64,000 nt of DNA, taken from NCBI GenBank assembly GCA_942490775.1, contig CALNYL010000009.1:124001-188000 (forward strand), in the 5' to 3' direction. The position numbers were made by a program, and so were the translations under genes. The stretch's first letter is position 1; each line of letters starts with the position of its first letter. Of this stretch, positions 21,425-32,911 are shown piece after piece. This DNA comes from UBA6489 sp942490775. Its GTDB lineage: Bacteria > Patescibacteriota > Gracilibacteria > BD1-5 > UBA6164. Below the pieces are notes generated by a model. The model was not told where the DNA came from and ran no database searches. It was given only the letters and a program-made list of their open reading frames with translations.

Positions 21425-22786
21425 TTAAAAATTTACTATTGAGAATATAACAATAAAAAAGAAAATTACAAAATTAAAAATAAGAGATATTATTCATCTA
21501 GAGAAAGATAATAGTATAAATAAAATTAAATAAAATATAAAATAATATACTCAAATATAATTAACTTCTCATAAATAATATCAAGTGGTACCGAGTGTGT
21601 AAAATATAATAAATATAAAAGAATAAATTAAAACTACTAGAAATAAATAGTTTAAAGACTTTCAAGATATAAAAGATAAAATTTCTATTATTGCTTTATA
21701 TATTTTTCAACCTAGGGAAAAACTATAAAGTCCTCAATTTTTCTTAGCTTTAAGTATTATTATATTTTGTTTTATTACTCTTCTTTTTATCATTAAATGA
21801 TCTTTTTCTTCAAGACTTTTTCAAAATGGAATAATAAGAATCCAAAATCTTCTCATCAGTTCCATGGTATTTTGTCTTAACCTAGATTTATATTTTTTTA
21901 GTAAAATTAAAGTTTTTACAAAAGAATAAGACCCTTTATCTATTCAAACATCTTTTTTTATACTTTTTTGTTTTTCTTTAGATTTTGTCTTAAAATGAGA
22001 TAAATATTTACTAAATTTATATTTTAAATTTTTTTCTTTTTCTATTATGAGTTTTTTTGATCATACTTGTTTTAGTAAAGAATTTGTCTCTTTTAGATAT
22101 TTTCTTACTTCATTATTGTTGGTTTTTTCTAAAATACTAAGTTCTAGTTCTCATATTTTCAATAAAGCTATTTCTCATATTTCTTTTAATTTGGAAATAT
22201 TTGTAGATTTTTTTAGCTTTACAATATTGTTATATGCATTTTTCAGTTTTTCTCTTTGATTAGAATCAATATCTTTAGATTTTGTTATAAAAAAATCAAG
22301 CTTTTTAACAATAGAATCAATAACTAAATAGGTATTATCTAAAGATTTTTTCATATAAAAATCATTTTTGGGACCTGTTTTTTTATTTTTTTGAGATTTT
22401 AAATCATTCTCTATTTTATTAACATTGTTAAAATCTCTATATCATTGTTCTAAGTCTTTTAAAATTTGTTTTTTATATTCTTCTCCTTTATATTTGTCTG
22501 ATTCAAGATATAAAGCTTTTAATTCATAATTTAAATCTTCTTTTAATTTTACATAAACTTTAAAAATATCATCTCAAATGATAATTCATCTTTTTTGTCA
22601 CGAGTTAGTAATAGCTTCAAAAATAAACTTTTGTCATTTAATGTCTGATTCTCAAAAAAGTTCTACATTTAATATTGTATATCAATCTTCATGAACTTTT
22701 GTTCTAGCTTCTGCTTCAGAATTAGCACTAACTATTATATTATGCTTTTTCTGTCATTTAGATACAGCTACTTTAAATTTTTGCAT
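21425..22786 (-). CDS. Coiled-coil protein with GspF-like N-terminus and membrane C-terminus (N-terminal half of a split gene?)
   Basis: 453 residues. It opens MQKFKVAVSKGQKKHNIIVS, then EAEARTKVHEDGYTILNVE, which resembles the N-terminal strand-helix unit of GspF/PilC-type proteins (FxY.A.d..Gk....i.A.s..eA...L...Gy.vl.ve). Residues 70-340 are long charged helices. From ~350 membrane helices start (YLFLVVLIYSFIFIIFY; YYFIFYLILFILLSF). It ends abruptly at a TAA inside a helix, 20 nt before the next gene. Taken with that gene it would form an ~885-residue membrane protein. Confidence 0.6.
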
Positions 22787-23091
22787 ATTTTTTTTATTTT
22801 AATTAAATTTCTTTTTTATTTTATCATATAATTATATTTATTTCAATTATTATATATTATATTAATAGTAATGTAAAATGTTAAAAAGAAAAAACACTTA
22901 TTTAAGCCATTAATTAACTTGAATATATAATATTAAATATAAAAAAGTTTTTTTTTTATATTAAGATAAGTAATACTTAATGAATTTAACATTCTTTTTA
23001 CAAAAAAAAAAAATATTAATTGACTTGATTTTATAAATAAAAAGGTATATTAAAAAGTGTTAAGAAGTTTTAATTTTAATTTTTATATTTA
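22787..23091. promoter_or_regulatory. Divergent intergenic region, extremely AT-rich
   Basis: About 305 nt between the minus-strand coiled-coil gene and the plus-strand protease. Nearly all A/T, with long A and T runs (A14-like and T10-like) around 22948-23020. It must hold both promoters, but many TATAAT-like strings make a single assignment unreliable. No ORF with TGA support. Confidence 0.4.
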
Positions 23092-24486
23092 ATGTCAGAT
23101 AATTTAAAAAGTTGAAAACTGTTTAAAGTTTTTATCCTGTTTTTAACAAGTTTTCTATTGGGGATAATTTTTTCCTTCTATATAGCTAATAATATAAAAG
23201 CTCCGTTGTTGAAAAATTCTATTTCTTCTTTTAATGTTGTAGAAAGTATATGAAAAGAAGAAGGATTTAGAACAGATTTAGATTTGTCAGAGTTTTGGAA
23301 AGTTTATGATATAGTAAAAGAAGATTACTATTGAACATCAGAGATTGAAAAAGAAAATGTTATCAATGGTATTATAAAGTGATTTATTGATTCTTTGTGA
23401 GATAAGCATAGTGTTTTTATGGAACCGATAGAAAAAGAAGCATTTAATAATGCTTTATGATGAGATTTTGAAGGTATATGAGCTATTGTTGAAAAAGTAA
23501 ATCTTTGAGTAAAAGTTGAGATGTTAATAAAATGATCTCCTGCTAAAGAAGCTTGAATATTGGCTTGAGATATAATTATTGAGGCTAATTGAGATAAGTT
23601 GCAAGATTTAGATTTGTATGATGCTGTTGATAAAATAAAGTGACCAGCTTGAACAAAGGTTTTACTAAATATTTTTAGAAATTGAGAAAGGGATTTATTA
23701 GATATTGAAGTTACTAGAAAGAAAATAAAAATTCCTTCTGTTGAGAGTAAGGTTCTAGAAGATGAGAATCTTTGATATATTTCTATAAATATTTTTTGAG
23801 AAAGTACATCAAGAGATTTTTCATCGGCATTAGACGATTTAGATAAGAAGGGGGTTGAGTGAATAATTATTGACTTAAGAGATAATTCTGGTTGATATTT
23901 GGAATCTGCTGTAGAGATTTTATCTGAATTTATAGAGGGGGGAAAAGTTTTGGTTAAAACAAAAGCTAATGATGGTTCTTGGCATATTAGCCCTAGTGAA
24001 AATAAAGGTAAGGTTTTTGATAAAAAGATTGTTATTTTAATAAATTGAAATTCTGCTTCAGCTTCTGAGATAACAGCTTGAGCATTGAGAGAATATTGAA
24101 AGGCTATATTGGTTTGAGAAAAAACATACTGAAAATGATCTGTTCAAATTACTTATGCTTTAGATGATTGATGGCAACTTAAATTGACTATAGCGAAATG
24201 GTTTACTCCAAATGGTAAAAATATAGATAAAGAGTGAATAGATGCTGATGTAGAGGTGAAATTTAAAAAAGAAGATTATAATTTTGAAGAATGTAAGAAA
24301 AAAGGTATTTGTGATGAGGATATGAAAGAAGAAGATTTTAAGGTTTATGATAGACAGCTTGAGGAGTGAAAAGAGGTTTTGAAAAATTTTATTAATAGTG
24401 AGAGTTTACAAGCTGTAATTATTGAAGAAAAAGATAGATTAGGGATTGTTGAGGGAGAAGAGAAAATTAAAAGTGAAGAGGAGTAA
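23092..24486 (+). CDS. C-terminal processing protease, S41 family (CtpA-like)
   Basis: 464 residues. Membrane anchor at ~10-32 (LFKVFILFLTSFLLGIIFS), an N-terminal helical cap, a PDZ domain around 110-200 (GGDFEGIGAIVE; GSPAKEAGILAGDIIIEANG) and the S41 catalytic core. The core has IIDLRDNSGGYLESA, then NGNSASASEITAGAL (catalytic Ser) and GEKTYGKGSVQ (catalytic Lys). Acidic tail (EGEEKIKSEEE). It would trim exported proteins at the membrane. Nearly every catalytic-core Gly is TGA. Confidence 0.95.
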
Positions 24487-24494
24487 AAATTTAC

Positions 24495-24545
24495 TTCTCT
24501 CCTGAATTTTTTCCATTCTCATGGGAAAGAAGCTACAAATTTTTA
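24495..24545 (+). repeat. Dispersed hairpin repeat, copy 4 (GGCTACAAT family)
   Basis: CCTGAATTTTTTCCATTCTC, then ATGGGAAAGAAGCTACAAAT. A diverged copy between ctp and folC, same direction as both. Confidence 0.55.
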
Positions 24546-24573
24546 TCTTTTTAGAATATATTATGAACTATAA

Positions 24574-24634
24574 ATTTACAAAAAAGCTGATTATAAGATT
24601 ATTACTAAAATAATTATAAAAATTATTTTAGTAA
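24574..24634 (+). promoter_or_regulatory. Duplicated 5' leader with hairpin, copy A (upstream of folC)
   Basis: GAACTATAAATTTACAAAAA, a linker, and then the palindrome TTACTAAAATAATT...AATTATTTTAGTAA, ending 14 nt before the folC ATG. A ~68-bp similar segment precedes the transporter gene at 25858-25926. No T tract follows the stem, so it is not a standard terminator. Confidence 0.5.
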
Positions 24635-24648
24635 TTTAATAGTGTAAA

Positions 24649-25779
24649 ATGTTAGGACAAATAAAAAATTACAAAGATGCAATAGAAAATGTCTTTAAAA
24701 TAGAAGAAACAACAAAATATAATTTAGATAACATAAAAAAATGAGTTAAAATTCTTTGAAACCCTCAAAATAATTTTAAAATAATTCACATAGCAGGAAC
24801 TAATGGGAAAGGATCTGTTTCTAGGATGTTGTTTTCTGTATTAAAAAATGCCTGAAAAAATGTAGGAGTTTTCACCTCTCCCCATCTTATTGATGTAAAA
24901 GAGAGATTTGAAACTAATTTTTGAAATATAGGCGAGGAGGAATTTGTAGAAATATTAAATAGAATATTATCTTTGGGTATAGAGCTATCTTTTTTTGATA
25001 AGTGTGTTTTGATAGCTTTTGGATTTTTTAGATTACACAAATGTGAATATGTAATTTTAGAAGTTTGACTTTGATGAAAACTAGATACTACAAACATTGT
25101 TACTCCAATTGCTACTACTATAACCTCTATTTGACTAGATCACCAAAATATACTTTGAAATACTCTTGAAGAAATTTCAGAGCAAAAAGCTTGAATAATT
25201 AAGCCATGAGTACCAATATTTTTAAATTTTAGAAATGAGATTATAGAAAAAACTGCTAATGAAAATAAATCAGAAATTATTTTTGTCGATAAAATAATAG
25301 ACACTAACTTACTTTGAGATTTTCAAAAGAAGAATGCTGGTTTAGCTTATGAAATAGCCAAGTATTTATGAATTTCAGAATTAGAAATATTAAATTGATT
25401 ACAAAAAGTTAGACATAGATGAAGACTAGAGTTTATAAAAGATAATTTATTAGTTGATTGAGCACATAATATTGATTGATTAAAAGAGCTTAAAAAATAT
25501 ATTGACCAAAATTTAAAAGATAAATTTGAAAATATTTTTTATTGTTTTTCTTTGAAAAAATGAAAAACACCAAATTTAGTAACGGATATTTTTGGGAAAA
25601 AGCAAAATTATATTTTGCTTGATATTGATTCTAATATGCTTTTTAATGTTGAGGATTATAGAAATATGTTTCTTGTAAAAGACAAGAATTATATATTTTC
25701 AGAAGTTGAAAAAAATCCGCAAAATCTGTATTTAGTTTTCTGAAGCCTCTATATGATTTGAGAGTTTTTAAAAATTTAG
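24649..25779 (+). CDS. folC: Folylpolyglutamate synthase / dihydrofolate synthase family
   Basis: 376 residues. Mur-ligase-type ATP enzyme that adds glutamate to folates (or to dihydropteroate). Motifs: HIAGTNGKGSVSRML (P-loop), FTSPHLIDVKERF, VILEVGLGGKLDTTN, TSIGLDHQNILGNT (magnesium-binding His) and VRHRGRLEFI with DGAHN in the C-terminal domain. Many of these glycines are TGA. No other folate genes are visible nearby, which fits salvage. Whether it also has dihydrofolate synthase activity cannot be told from sequence. Confidence 0.93.
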
Positions 25780-25857
25780 AATTATTTCTAGATTTTTTTT
25801 GTTTTTTTCTTATTATATTGAAATTGAAAATAGTTTATTTTTTAGAAAATCAAGAAT

Positions 25858-25926
25858 GAATTATAAATTTACAGAGAAATTAATTTTAGGTAGTTTACTA
25901 AGATAATTATCAAAATTATTTTAGTA
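25858..25926 (+). promoter_or_regulatory. Duplicated 5' leader with hairpin, copy B (upstream of transporter)
   Basis: GAATTATAAATTTACAGAGA, then ACTAAGATAATT/AATTATTTTAGT, ending 15 nt before the ATG. Same order and spacing as copy A at 24574-24634. The loop and linker differ while the stem is kept. Confidence 0.5.
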
Positions 25927-25941
25927 TTTAACTTTAAAAAA

Positions 25942-26583
25942 ATGAAAAATTTTAGATTGCAAATGTTATTTGCATTATTTATTTCTTTGTTAGTTTGAAT
26001 GAATTTACTTGGTTGAAAAATTGTAAGTTTATTTTGAATATCTGTTTCAGTTGGTATATTTATGGCTCCGTTGACTTTTTTGATTACAGATATTGTGGAA
26101 GAAGTTCATGGACAGTCAGTTGTTAAAAGTTTTATTATAGGAGGAGTGATTTCTTTAATAGTAATATTTTTATTTACTTCATTGTTTGTCTACTTAGAAC
26201 CACATAATCGTTATACTTACAATGAAGATTATAAAAATATATTTGGAAGTTCTTTAAGAATGATTTTAGCTAGTATTGTTGCTTTTATTTTATCTCAGTT
26301 ACATGATGTTATAGCTTTTGAATGGTGGAAAAAGAAAACTAAATGAAAGGCTTTATGGCTAAGAAATAATTTGTCAACAATTGTATCACAATTGATTGAT
26401 ACTTTTGTATTTATGATGATTGCTTTTTATTCTTTAACCCCAAAGTTTACTTTTATGTTTATTATATCACTGGCAATTCCGTATTATCTATTTAAAATAT
26501 TATTTGCAATGTTAGATACTCCTTTTGTTTATATTTGAGTGAAATGGTTACAAAATGAAAATAATGGTAAATTAAAAAATTAA
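25942..26583 (+). CDS. Queuosine precursor transporter, YhhQ/VUT family
   Basis: 213 residues, six membrane helices. Family marks: NLLGGKIV, PLTFLITDIVEEVHGQ (the T-D-...-E-hG block after helix 2), ILSQLHDVIAFEWWK and WLRNNLSTIVSQLIDT (R-N-x-x-S-T-x-x-S-Q-...-D-T). VUT proteins import queuine or 7-cyano-7-deazaguanine. The host probably scavenges the base and exchanges it into tRNA. It lies between folC and glyA on plus; the upstream leader resembles that of folC. Confidence 0.9.
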
Positions 26584-26622
26584 TAAAATTTAAAAATATT
26601 TTAACACTTAATCAAAAAAACT

Positions 26623-27945
26623 ATGAATTTTGAGAATTTAAAGAAAACAGATCCAACTTGTTACGATCTTGTTCAAAAAGAAATAGAAAGACAAGAAACA
26701 AGTCTTGAACTTATTCCTAGTGAATGTATAGCCTCATTATCTACAATAGAAGCTCTTTGAAGTCCTTTTACAAATAAATACAGTGAATGATACTATAAAA
26801 AAAGATATTATGCAGGATGTGAAGTAGTAGATGAAGTTGAAAAATTAGCAATAGATAGAGCTAAAGAACTTTATAAGGTTCCTCATGTAAATGTACAACC
26901 ATATAGTTGAAGTCCAGCAAATTTGGCTGTTTATAATGCTGTTTGTGAAGTTTGAGATATGACAATGTGATTAAAATTAACAGAATGATGACACCTAACT
27001 CATGGTTGGACAGCATCGGCTACTTCAAAGTTTTTTAAATCTATTCAATATGGTTTAAAAGATGATTGATATATAGATTTAGAAGAAGTTGAAAGGTTAG
27101 CCTTAAAACATAAACCAAAATTAATTTGGATTTGAGCAACAGCATATTCAAGAGAGTTTCCATTTAAAGAATTTTGAGAGATAGCAGACAAAGTTTGAGC
27201 TTATTTAGTAGCAGATATTGCTCATATTTCAGGTTTAGTTGTGTCTTGAGTTCATACTTCACCAAATCCATATGTCCACATAATAACTACAACTACACAT
27301 AAGACTCTTAGATGACCAAGATGATGAATGATAATGGTTACAGAGAAATGACTAAAAAAAGATCCAAAATTAGCGAAAAAAATAGATCAATCAGTATTTC
27401 CTTGACTACAATGATGACCACATAATCATCAAACTTTAGCCATTGCAGTTGCTTTATGAGAAGCCTTAAAACCTGAGTTTATAGAGTCAAATAAACAAAT
27501 AATAAAAAATGCAAAAGTATTAGCAGAAGAATTTATGAAACACTGAATAAAAGTAATTAGTTGATGAACAGATAATCATTTAGTTTTGGCTGATGTTTGA
27601 GCTTGAAAATGAATTTTTATGCACGAAGCTTGTGAAATAGCTGGAATAAGTTTAAATAAAAATACTATTCCAAAAGATCCAGCTAGTCCATTTTATCCTA
27701 GCGGAATTAGAATGTGAACACCAATTTTGACAATGAGATGATTTAAAGAAGATGATATAAGAAAAGTGGCAGGTTTTGTTTGTGAAATTTATGAGTTAGT
27801 AAAGCATTTTGAGTTTAGTGCTGACAAGGAAAAAAGGTTGTCTATTTTAAGAGAATTTAGAAAATTTGCAGAAGATAATGAAGATTTAAAGAGAATTAGA
27901 GAAGAAGTTAAAGACTTATGTTTAAAATTTCCTATTTACAAATAA
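26623..27945 (+). CDS. glyA: Serine hydroxymethyltransferase
   Basis: 440 residues. PLP enzyme that interconverts serine and glycine and loads one-carbon units onto tetrahydrofolate. Motifs: LELIPSE, NKYSEGYYKKRYYAGCEVVD, NVQPYSGSPANLAVY, GGHLTHG, VADIAHISGLVVSG and TTTTHKTLRGPRGGM (PLP lysine in HKTLRGPR). Almost every conserved Gly is TGA. It sits with folC in one plus-strand block, linking folate retention and one-carbon supply. Its glycine product is of interest in an organism that uses three kinds of glycine tRNA decoding, but that is speculation. Confidence 0.97.
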
Positions 27946-27951
27946 AATCTT

Positions 27952-28491
27952 ATGAAAATAATAATTTGAACAAAATCTCCTCCTAAGGTTAAAGCTATAG
28001 AAGAGGCAATACAAAAATGTGTCTATTTCAAAAATAAAAAAATAGAGATAGACAGCATAAAAGTTGAATCTTGAATTTCTGATATGCCAATAAGTATTGA
28101 AGAAAATATGGAATGAGCTAAAAATAGAGCATTAAACTGTAAAAAAGAAAAAGAGGCTGATTTTTATATTTGAATGGAATGAGGAACAAATATTGTCTGA
28201 GAAAAAGCTTATTTATTTTGAGTTGTCTATATTTTAGATAATGATTGAAATGGACACTTTGGCTTTTCAAATATGATGGAAGTTCCAGAGTTTTTTAAAC
28301 AAAAAATATATGAAGAAAATTTAGAACTATGACCAATTTTGTCAGAAGTTACAAAAGAAGAAAATGCAAGTAAAAAATGATGAGCTTTTGGACACTGGAG
28401 TGATGGAATGTACACAAGAAAAGACCAGTTTGTTTTAGCATTTTTAAGTGCTATTGTACCATTTTATAATAAGTATTATAAGTTATGATAA
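27952..28491 (+). CDS. Inosine/xanthosine triphosphatase-like protein (DUF84/YjjX family)
   Basis: 179 residues. House-cleaning NTPase that removes non-canonical purine triphosphates. Family marks: GTKSPPKVKAIEEAI (N-terminal binding loop), VESGISDMPISIEENMEGAK, NRAL, DFYIGMEGGT, KKGGAFGHWSDGMYTRKDQF. It starts 7 nt after glyA and its terminal TGA-TAA overlaps the ATG of the HD fragment. A decayed partial copy of this gene lies at 59118-59370 on minus. Confidence 0.88.
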
Positions 28492-28649
28492 AAAACTTAG
28501 AAAATAAGCTAAGGTTCATAGAGCTTTTGGATAAAATGAAAGACATAGAAAGAGCTATAATTCTTAAAAACGGAAGATTTGAAACAGATGCGGAACATGT
28601 TTTTCATATAGCTCTTAAATTCAATAAACTTTCACCAGATAAAGCTTAG
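28485..28649 (+). CDS. N-terminal fragment of an HD-domain hydrolase
   Basis: 54 residues: MIKNLENKLRFIELLDKMKD, then RAIILKNGRFETDAEHVFHI. This is the first part of the YfbR/HD family, including the first metal-binding His of 'ETDAEH...H'. The protein stops at a TAG before the HD pair, so it lacks the active site. The ATG overlaps the DUF84 stop. Probably a truncated gene; a second, separately truncated copy is at 58984-59124. Confidence 0.7.
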   Translation: MIKNLENKLRFIELLDKMKDIERAIILKNGRFETDAEHVFHIALKFNKLSPDKA

Positions 28650-28690
28650 TTTTTCCTTATCCTAAGATAAAACTAGAACCTAAAGCAAAT

Positions 28691-28724
28691 AAAAAAAACA
28701 CGATACTAAATATCGTGTTTTTTT
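28691..28724. terminator. Strong intrinsic terminator
   Basis: AACACGATA-CTAAA-TATCGTGTT, then T7. It ends the ctp-to-HD block. Confidence 0.9.
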
Positions 28725-28740
28725 GTTGTAAAAAAGTCAA

Positions 28741-28768
28741 AAAAACTCTTGACAAAGCCAAGAGTTTC
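28741..28768 (+). other. Small hairpin ACTCTTG/CCAAGAGT
   Basis: ACTCTTGACAAAGCCAAGAGT, right after the terminator and before the transposase fragment. Possibly an IS end; no second copy was found. Confidence 0.3.
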
Positions 28769-28811
28769 AAAATTTCAAGTATATATATTATTACCATATA
28801 AAAATATACTT

Positions 28812-28949
28812 ATGAAAAAGAATATATGAATTACAACAAAAATCAAACATTTTAGTAAAATTTTTAAAGATAAAAGAACTTATGAAATTTTTAAAACGAT
28901 AATAAGTTGAATTTTGTGCCTAAAAAAATTGTATATAACTAAAAGCTAA
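28812..28949 (+). CDS. Short transposase-like N-terminal fragment, 45 residues
   Basis: MKKNIGITTKIKHFSKIFKD, then RTYEIFKTIISGILCLKK. It looks like the N-terminal helices of an IS4-like transposase ('I....KDKR..EIF...I.GIL..KS'), but the rest is missing. Two TGA codons are read as Gly. Called a fragment; it could be an unrelated small ORF. Confidence 0.35.
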
Positions 28950-28960
28950 AAATAATTTTC

Positions 28961-31900
28961 CTACCCCCATTTTTTCCCCTCCCACTTCTTCAACTCATCC
29001 AAACTAGACAATGAAAACTTAGTGTCCACCTCCTGTCATTTAAGAGATATAAAAATCCCTATACCTCATGGAGTTTGAGATGATAAAAAGTTTTTTAAAT
29101 CTATTAAATCTTGTTTTTTGGCAATTTTAGGAATTTTTACAATATATTTATTTACAGATGATCCTTCATTGTACTGCTTTTTTGGTTTTTCCATTATAAC
29201 ATCTGCCTTTTCTTTATATTTCTGATTTTCACAATCTTCACTACACTCTTTTTTCTCTTCATCTTTTTTTTCGTCTTCTATTTTAGTTTCAACAGTATTT
29301 AGCATTTTTCTTTTTGAATTATCTAGAAGATCCATATCCCTAGCCTGTTGCCTAATTTGTGAAAGTGTTCAGATAATAAGTTTATTTTGATAAATACTTT
29401 TTCTACTATATTCTAGATTAACATTTAAAAGCCCAGAGCATATAGCTACCTTTCATATCTCAACCTTATCTTTATGGTCACTATAATCTCTATCAAATAT
29501 AGTTACTTCAAAATCATAATCAAATCACTCACAGCTCAAAAACATCATATTTTTTCAATTCTTTGTAACTATCTTTCTAACATCTATTATCATTCATATA
29601 ACCTGAGGATTAGCATTTTTTATATCCTTGGCAAACTTATCTTTATCCTTTTCTTCCATAGCTTTAAGTTCTTCAAAACTCATTTTTAAGTATTTTATTT
29701 TACTACTTCTTCTTCCACAATATCTTTTTAGTCAATCTAAAGGATGTCATGATACCATAAATCATAAAACCTCTTTTTCTTTAAATAGCTTATCTTCATA
29801 TTTAAAAGGTTCTACTTTTTTTAAATTTATATCATCATCAAATCATTCTCATCATCATCATAAATCAAATAATCATATTTGGTTTGAACTTTCTTTTTTT
29901 CATAGTGCTTTTGTATATCTAGTAATTTCTGGGATATTTTCTAAAAGCTGTTTTCTATCTCAAAGTATATCCATAGCTCAAGACATAATCAAAGACTCCA
30001 AAGATTTTTTATTTATAACTTCTTTATCTGCTCTTTTTATAAATCCTTTTAGTGTTGAATATTTTTTTTCATTTCTTCATTCTATAATTCTTTCAATTGG
30101 TCAATCTCAAAGTCATTTTATAGCTTTTAATCAAAACCTTATATTATCATCATCTATATAAGTAAAATGCTTTAAGGACTCATTTATATCTGGGGGAAGA
30201 ATATTTATATTTTTACTTTGTGCTTCTCATACTTCTAGTGTGATTCTTTCTATATTTTCTTCATCTGATACCATTACAGCAGTCAAAAATTCAGTTCTAT
30301 AATAAGCTTTTAAAAATGCTGTCTGGTAAGCGATAAAGGCATAACAAGCTGCATGCGATTTATTAAATCAATAACCAGCAAATGGTTCAATTACATCTTC
30401 AAATATATGTCTTGATAACTCCTCATCATGTCATAACTCTTTGGCAGCTTTAAAAAACTTCTTTTTCTGTTCCATAAGAAGCTTTATTTTCTTCTTTCAA
30501 ATAGCTCTTCTAAGTATATCCGCTCATCAAAGAGAAAATCCAGCAAAAGCCTGTACCATCTGCATTATCTGTTCTTGGTAGACAGCTATTCAATGAGTTG
30601 GTGCTAATATTTTTTCAAGAGATTCATGTGCATATTCTACTTCTTCAAGTCAGTATTTTCTGTTTATGTATGTTGGAATATATTGAAGTGGTCAGGGACG
30701 ATAAAGCGAAACCATAACTATTATATCTTCAAAGACATTCGGCTTTAGTTCTCTTAGATACTTTCTCATACCATCAGATTCAAACTGAAAAACTCAAGTA
30801 GTATCTCAGTTACTAAATATTTCAAATACCTTAGGATCTTTCAAGTCTATATTTAATATATCTATGTCCACTCACTTATTATTTTTAATAATTTTTAAAG
30901 CTCTTTTTATGATTGTCAGATTTTTTAATCATAAGAAATCCATCTTAAGTAGTCATAAATCCTCCAGTGGATAAGCACTATATTGTGTTATTATGGAATT
31001 GCTATCTTTAGGCGGATGACTAAGAGCAGTAAAATTAGTCATAGGTTCAGGAGCGATTATAACCGCACAAGCATGGACTCATATTTGTCTGACATTTCAT
31101 TCTATTTTCAGTGCATTGTCTATAATCTCTTTGTATTTTTCATTAGTCTCATAAGCCGTTTTAAATTCTATAGAATCTTCTAAAGCCCCTTTTAGTTTTG
31201 TTCAAGGTTTCTCAGGTATAAGTTTTACTAATTCATTCATTTCAGAAAAATCTATTCCATAAACTCTTCCAACATCTTTTACCGCAGCCCTAGCAGCAAA
31301 AGTACCAAAAGTGCAAATTTGAGCGACATATTCCTCTCAATACTTCTGTCTACAATAGTCGACAACCTTATCTCTTTCGTTATCAGCAAAGTCAGTATCT
31401 ATATCTGGCATGGAAACTCTCGCAGGATTTAAAAACCTCTCAAAAAGTAGATTGTATTCTAAAGGATTTAAATCTGTGATTCAAGATAGATATGCCATAA
31501 GACTTCAAGCAGCCGAACCTCTTCATGGTCAAACAGGAATATTTTCTTGTCTAGCCCAATTTATATAATCCGCTACTATCAGAAAGTAACCATCAAATCA
31601 CATCTCATGAATTACCACAAGTTCATATTCCAATCTTTCAATATATCATTGCTGATTTTCATCTAAAGTTTTTAGAAACTTCTTTTTTTTGTCTGTATAG
31701 TATGTCAAAGATAAATCTTTTAATTCTTCTGGAGAAGTCTCAACCAGTTCTTTATCTAAAGATGGTTTGTCCAGTTTCTTTATAAGTTCAAATATCTCGT
31801 CTTTTAAAAATCCAGAATTAAATCTAGTATTCATTCATTCAAAAGATAGATATCTCAAATACCATTCTGAAGAGTCTAAGTTCTTCAAACCTTTTTCATC

Positions 31901-32791
31901 CTTTTCAATCTCTTTAGCTTCGTCATAGATTTTTTGATGTTCTTCAGGAAGTTTAAAAGTAGGAATTAATATACCGCCTGTTTCTATTTCTATGTTTACC
32001 ATATCTGCTATTTTCTGAGTATTTTCAAGAGCCTCTGGTATAAATCAAAATAGAGATTGCATCTCTTCTTCATCAAAGAAAGAATAGTCTCAGTTTATAA
32101 GTGTTGGTCTATCTGGATTGTCCATCTCATGACCAGTTCATAAAGCCTTTATTACATCCTGTGTTTTCTTATCATCTTTGTTGACATAGTAACAGTTATT
32201 TGCTGCAACAACAGGTATGTTATAATCTTTATTTAGCTCTATGAGCTTATCTGTAACCAGTCTCTGTTTAGGGATGTCCTCATGATAAATTAATTCTAAA
32301 AAATAGTTTTCTTCTCAGAATATATCTTGATACTCTTTTATTCTAGAAACTATATCTTCATCAGATTTTCAGGCTAATATATAATAAGGTATTTCTCAAG
32401 AAAGTGGTCAACTTAAACATACTATATCTTCTGTGTACTCTTTTAAATCATCAAATTCTATTTTATTTATTCATTTAGATTCTGATAAATTAGCCTTTGT
32501 TATTAGTGCTATAATATTTTGGTATCATTTTAGAGTTTTAGCCAAAAGTACTAATTTGTGGTTTAATTTTTCGTCTAGAGAAGATTTTACATATATCTCT
32601 GTTCATAAAATCGGTATTATCCCTTCTGCCTTACAGGTTTTATAAAACTCATGGCAACCATGAATGTTTGAAGTGTCAGTAATGGCTACTGCTTTCATTC
32701 ATAGTTCTTTGGCTTTTTTTATATAGTCGGCGGGTCTTGGTAGTCCTTCAAGGATGGAGAAGTGGGTGTGGTTGTGTAAATGGATGAACAT
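28961..32791 (-). CDS. dnaE: DNA polymerase III subunit alpha
   Basis: 1276 residues, normal length. Replicative polymerase. The N-terminal PHP domain opens MFIHLHNHTHFSILEGLPRP. Palm and fingers motifs include GPGRGSAAGSL, PDIDTDFAD (catalytic Asp pair), YGEEYVAQICTF and IGVHACAVII, followed by LKMDFLGLKNLTII, VSLYRPGPL, YQEQIMQMVQAFAGF and GYGFNKSHAACYAF. The late region has four consecutive TGA codons inside FDLGGGGEGFDDD (read as Gly), then an acidic linker (EDEKKDEEKKECSED) and a terminal domain ending WEGKKWG. Separate transcription unit, flanked by REP palindromes at its 5' side. Confidence 0.97.
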
Positions 32792-32820
32792 GTTGTTTTA
32801 GTGTTAGGGTTTTAATGTAG

Positions 32821-32840
32821 GGAACGAATATTTTCGTTCC
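32821..32840. repeat. REP palindrome 1
   Basis: GGAACGAATATTTTCGTTCC, preceded by TGTAG. Located between dnaE and the RAYT gene. Confidence 0.85.
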
Positions 32841-32870
32841 GATTTATTTATATTTTATATTGAAATTATG

Positions 32871-32892
32871 GGGAATGAAAATATTCATTCCC
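32871..32892. repeat. REP palindrome 2 (variant)
   Basis: GGGAATGAA-AATA-TTCATTCCC, followed by TACAG. Inverted relative to palindrome 1 with a compensated C-to-T/G-to-A change on both arms, so the stem is kept. Confidence 0.8.
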
Positions 32893-32911
32893 TACAGATT
32901 AATTTAAAATT

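Noticed and set aside
29628..30161. 177-residue plus-strand ORF
   Set aside because: Antisense to dnaE, whose frame and motifs are continuous here.
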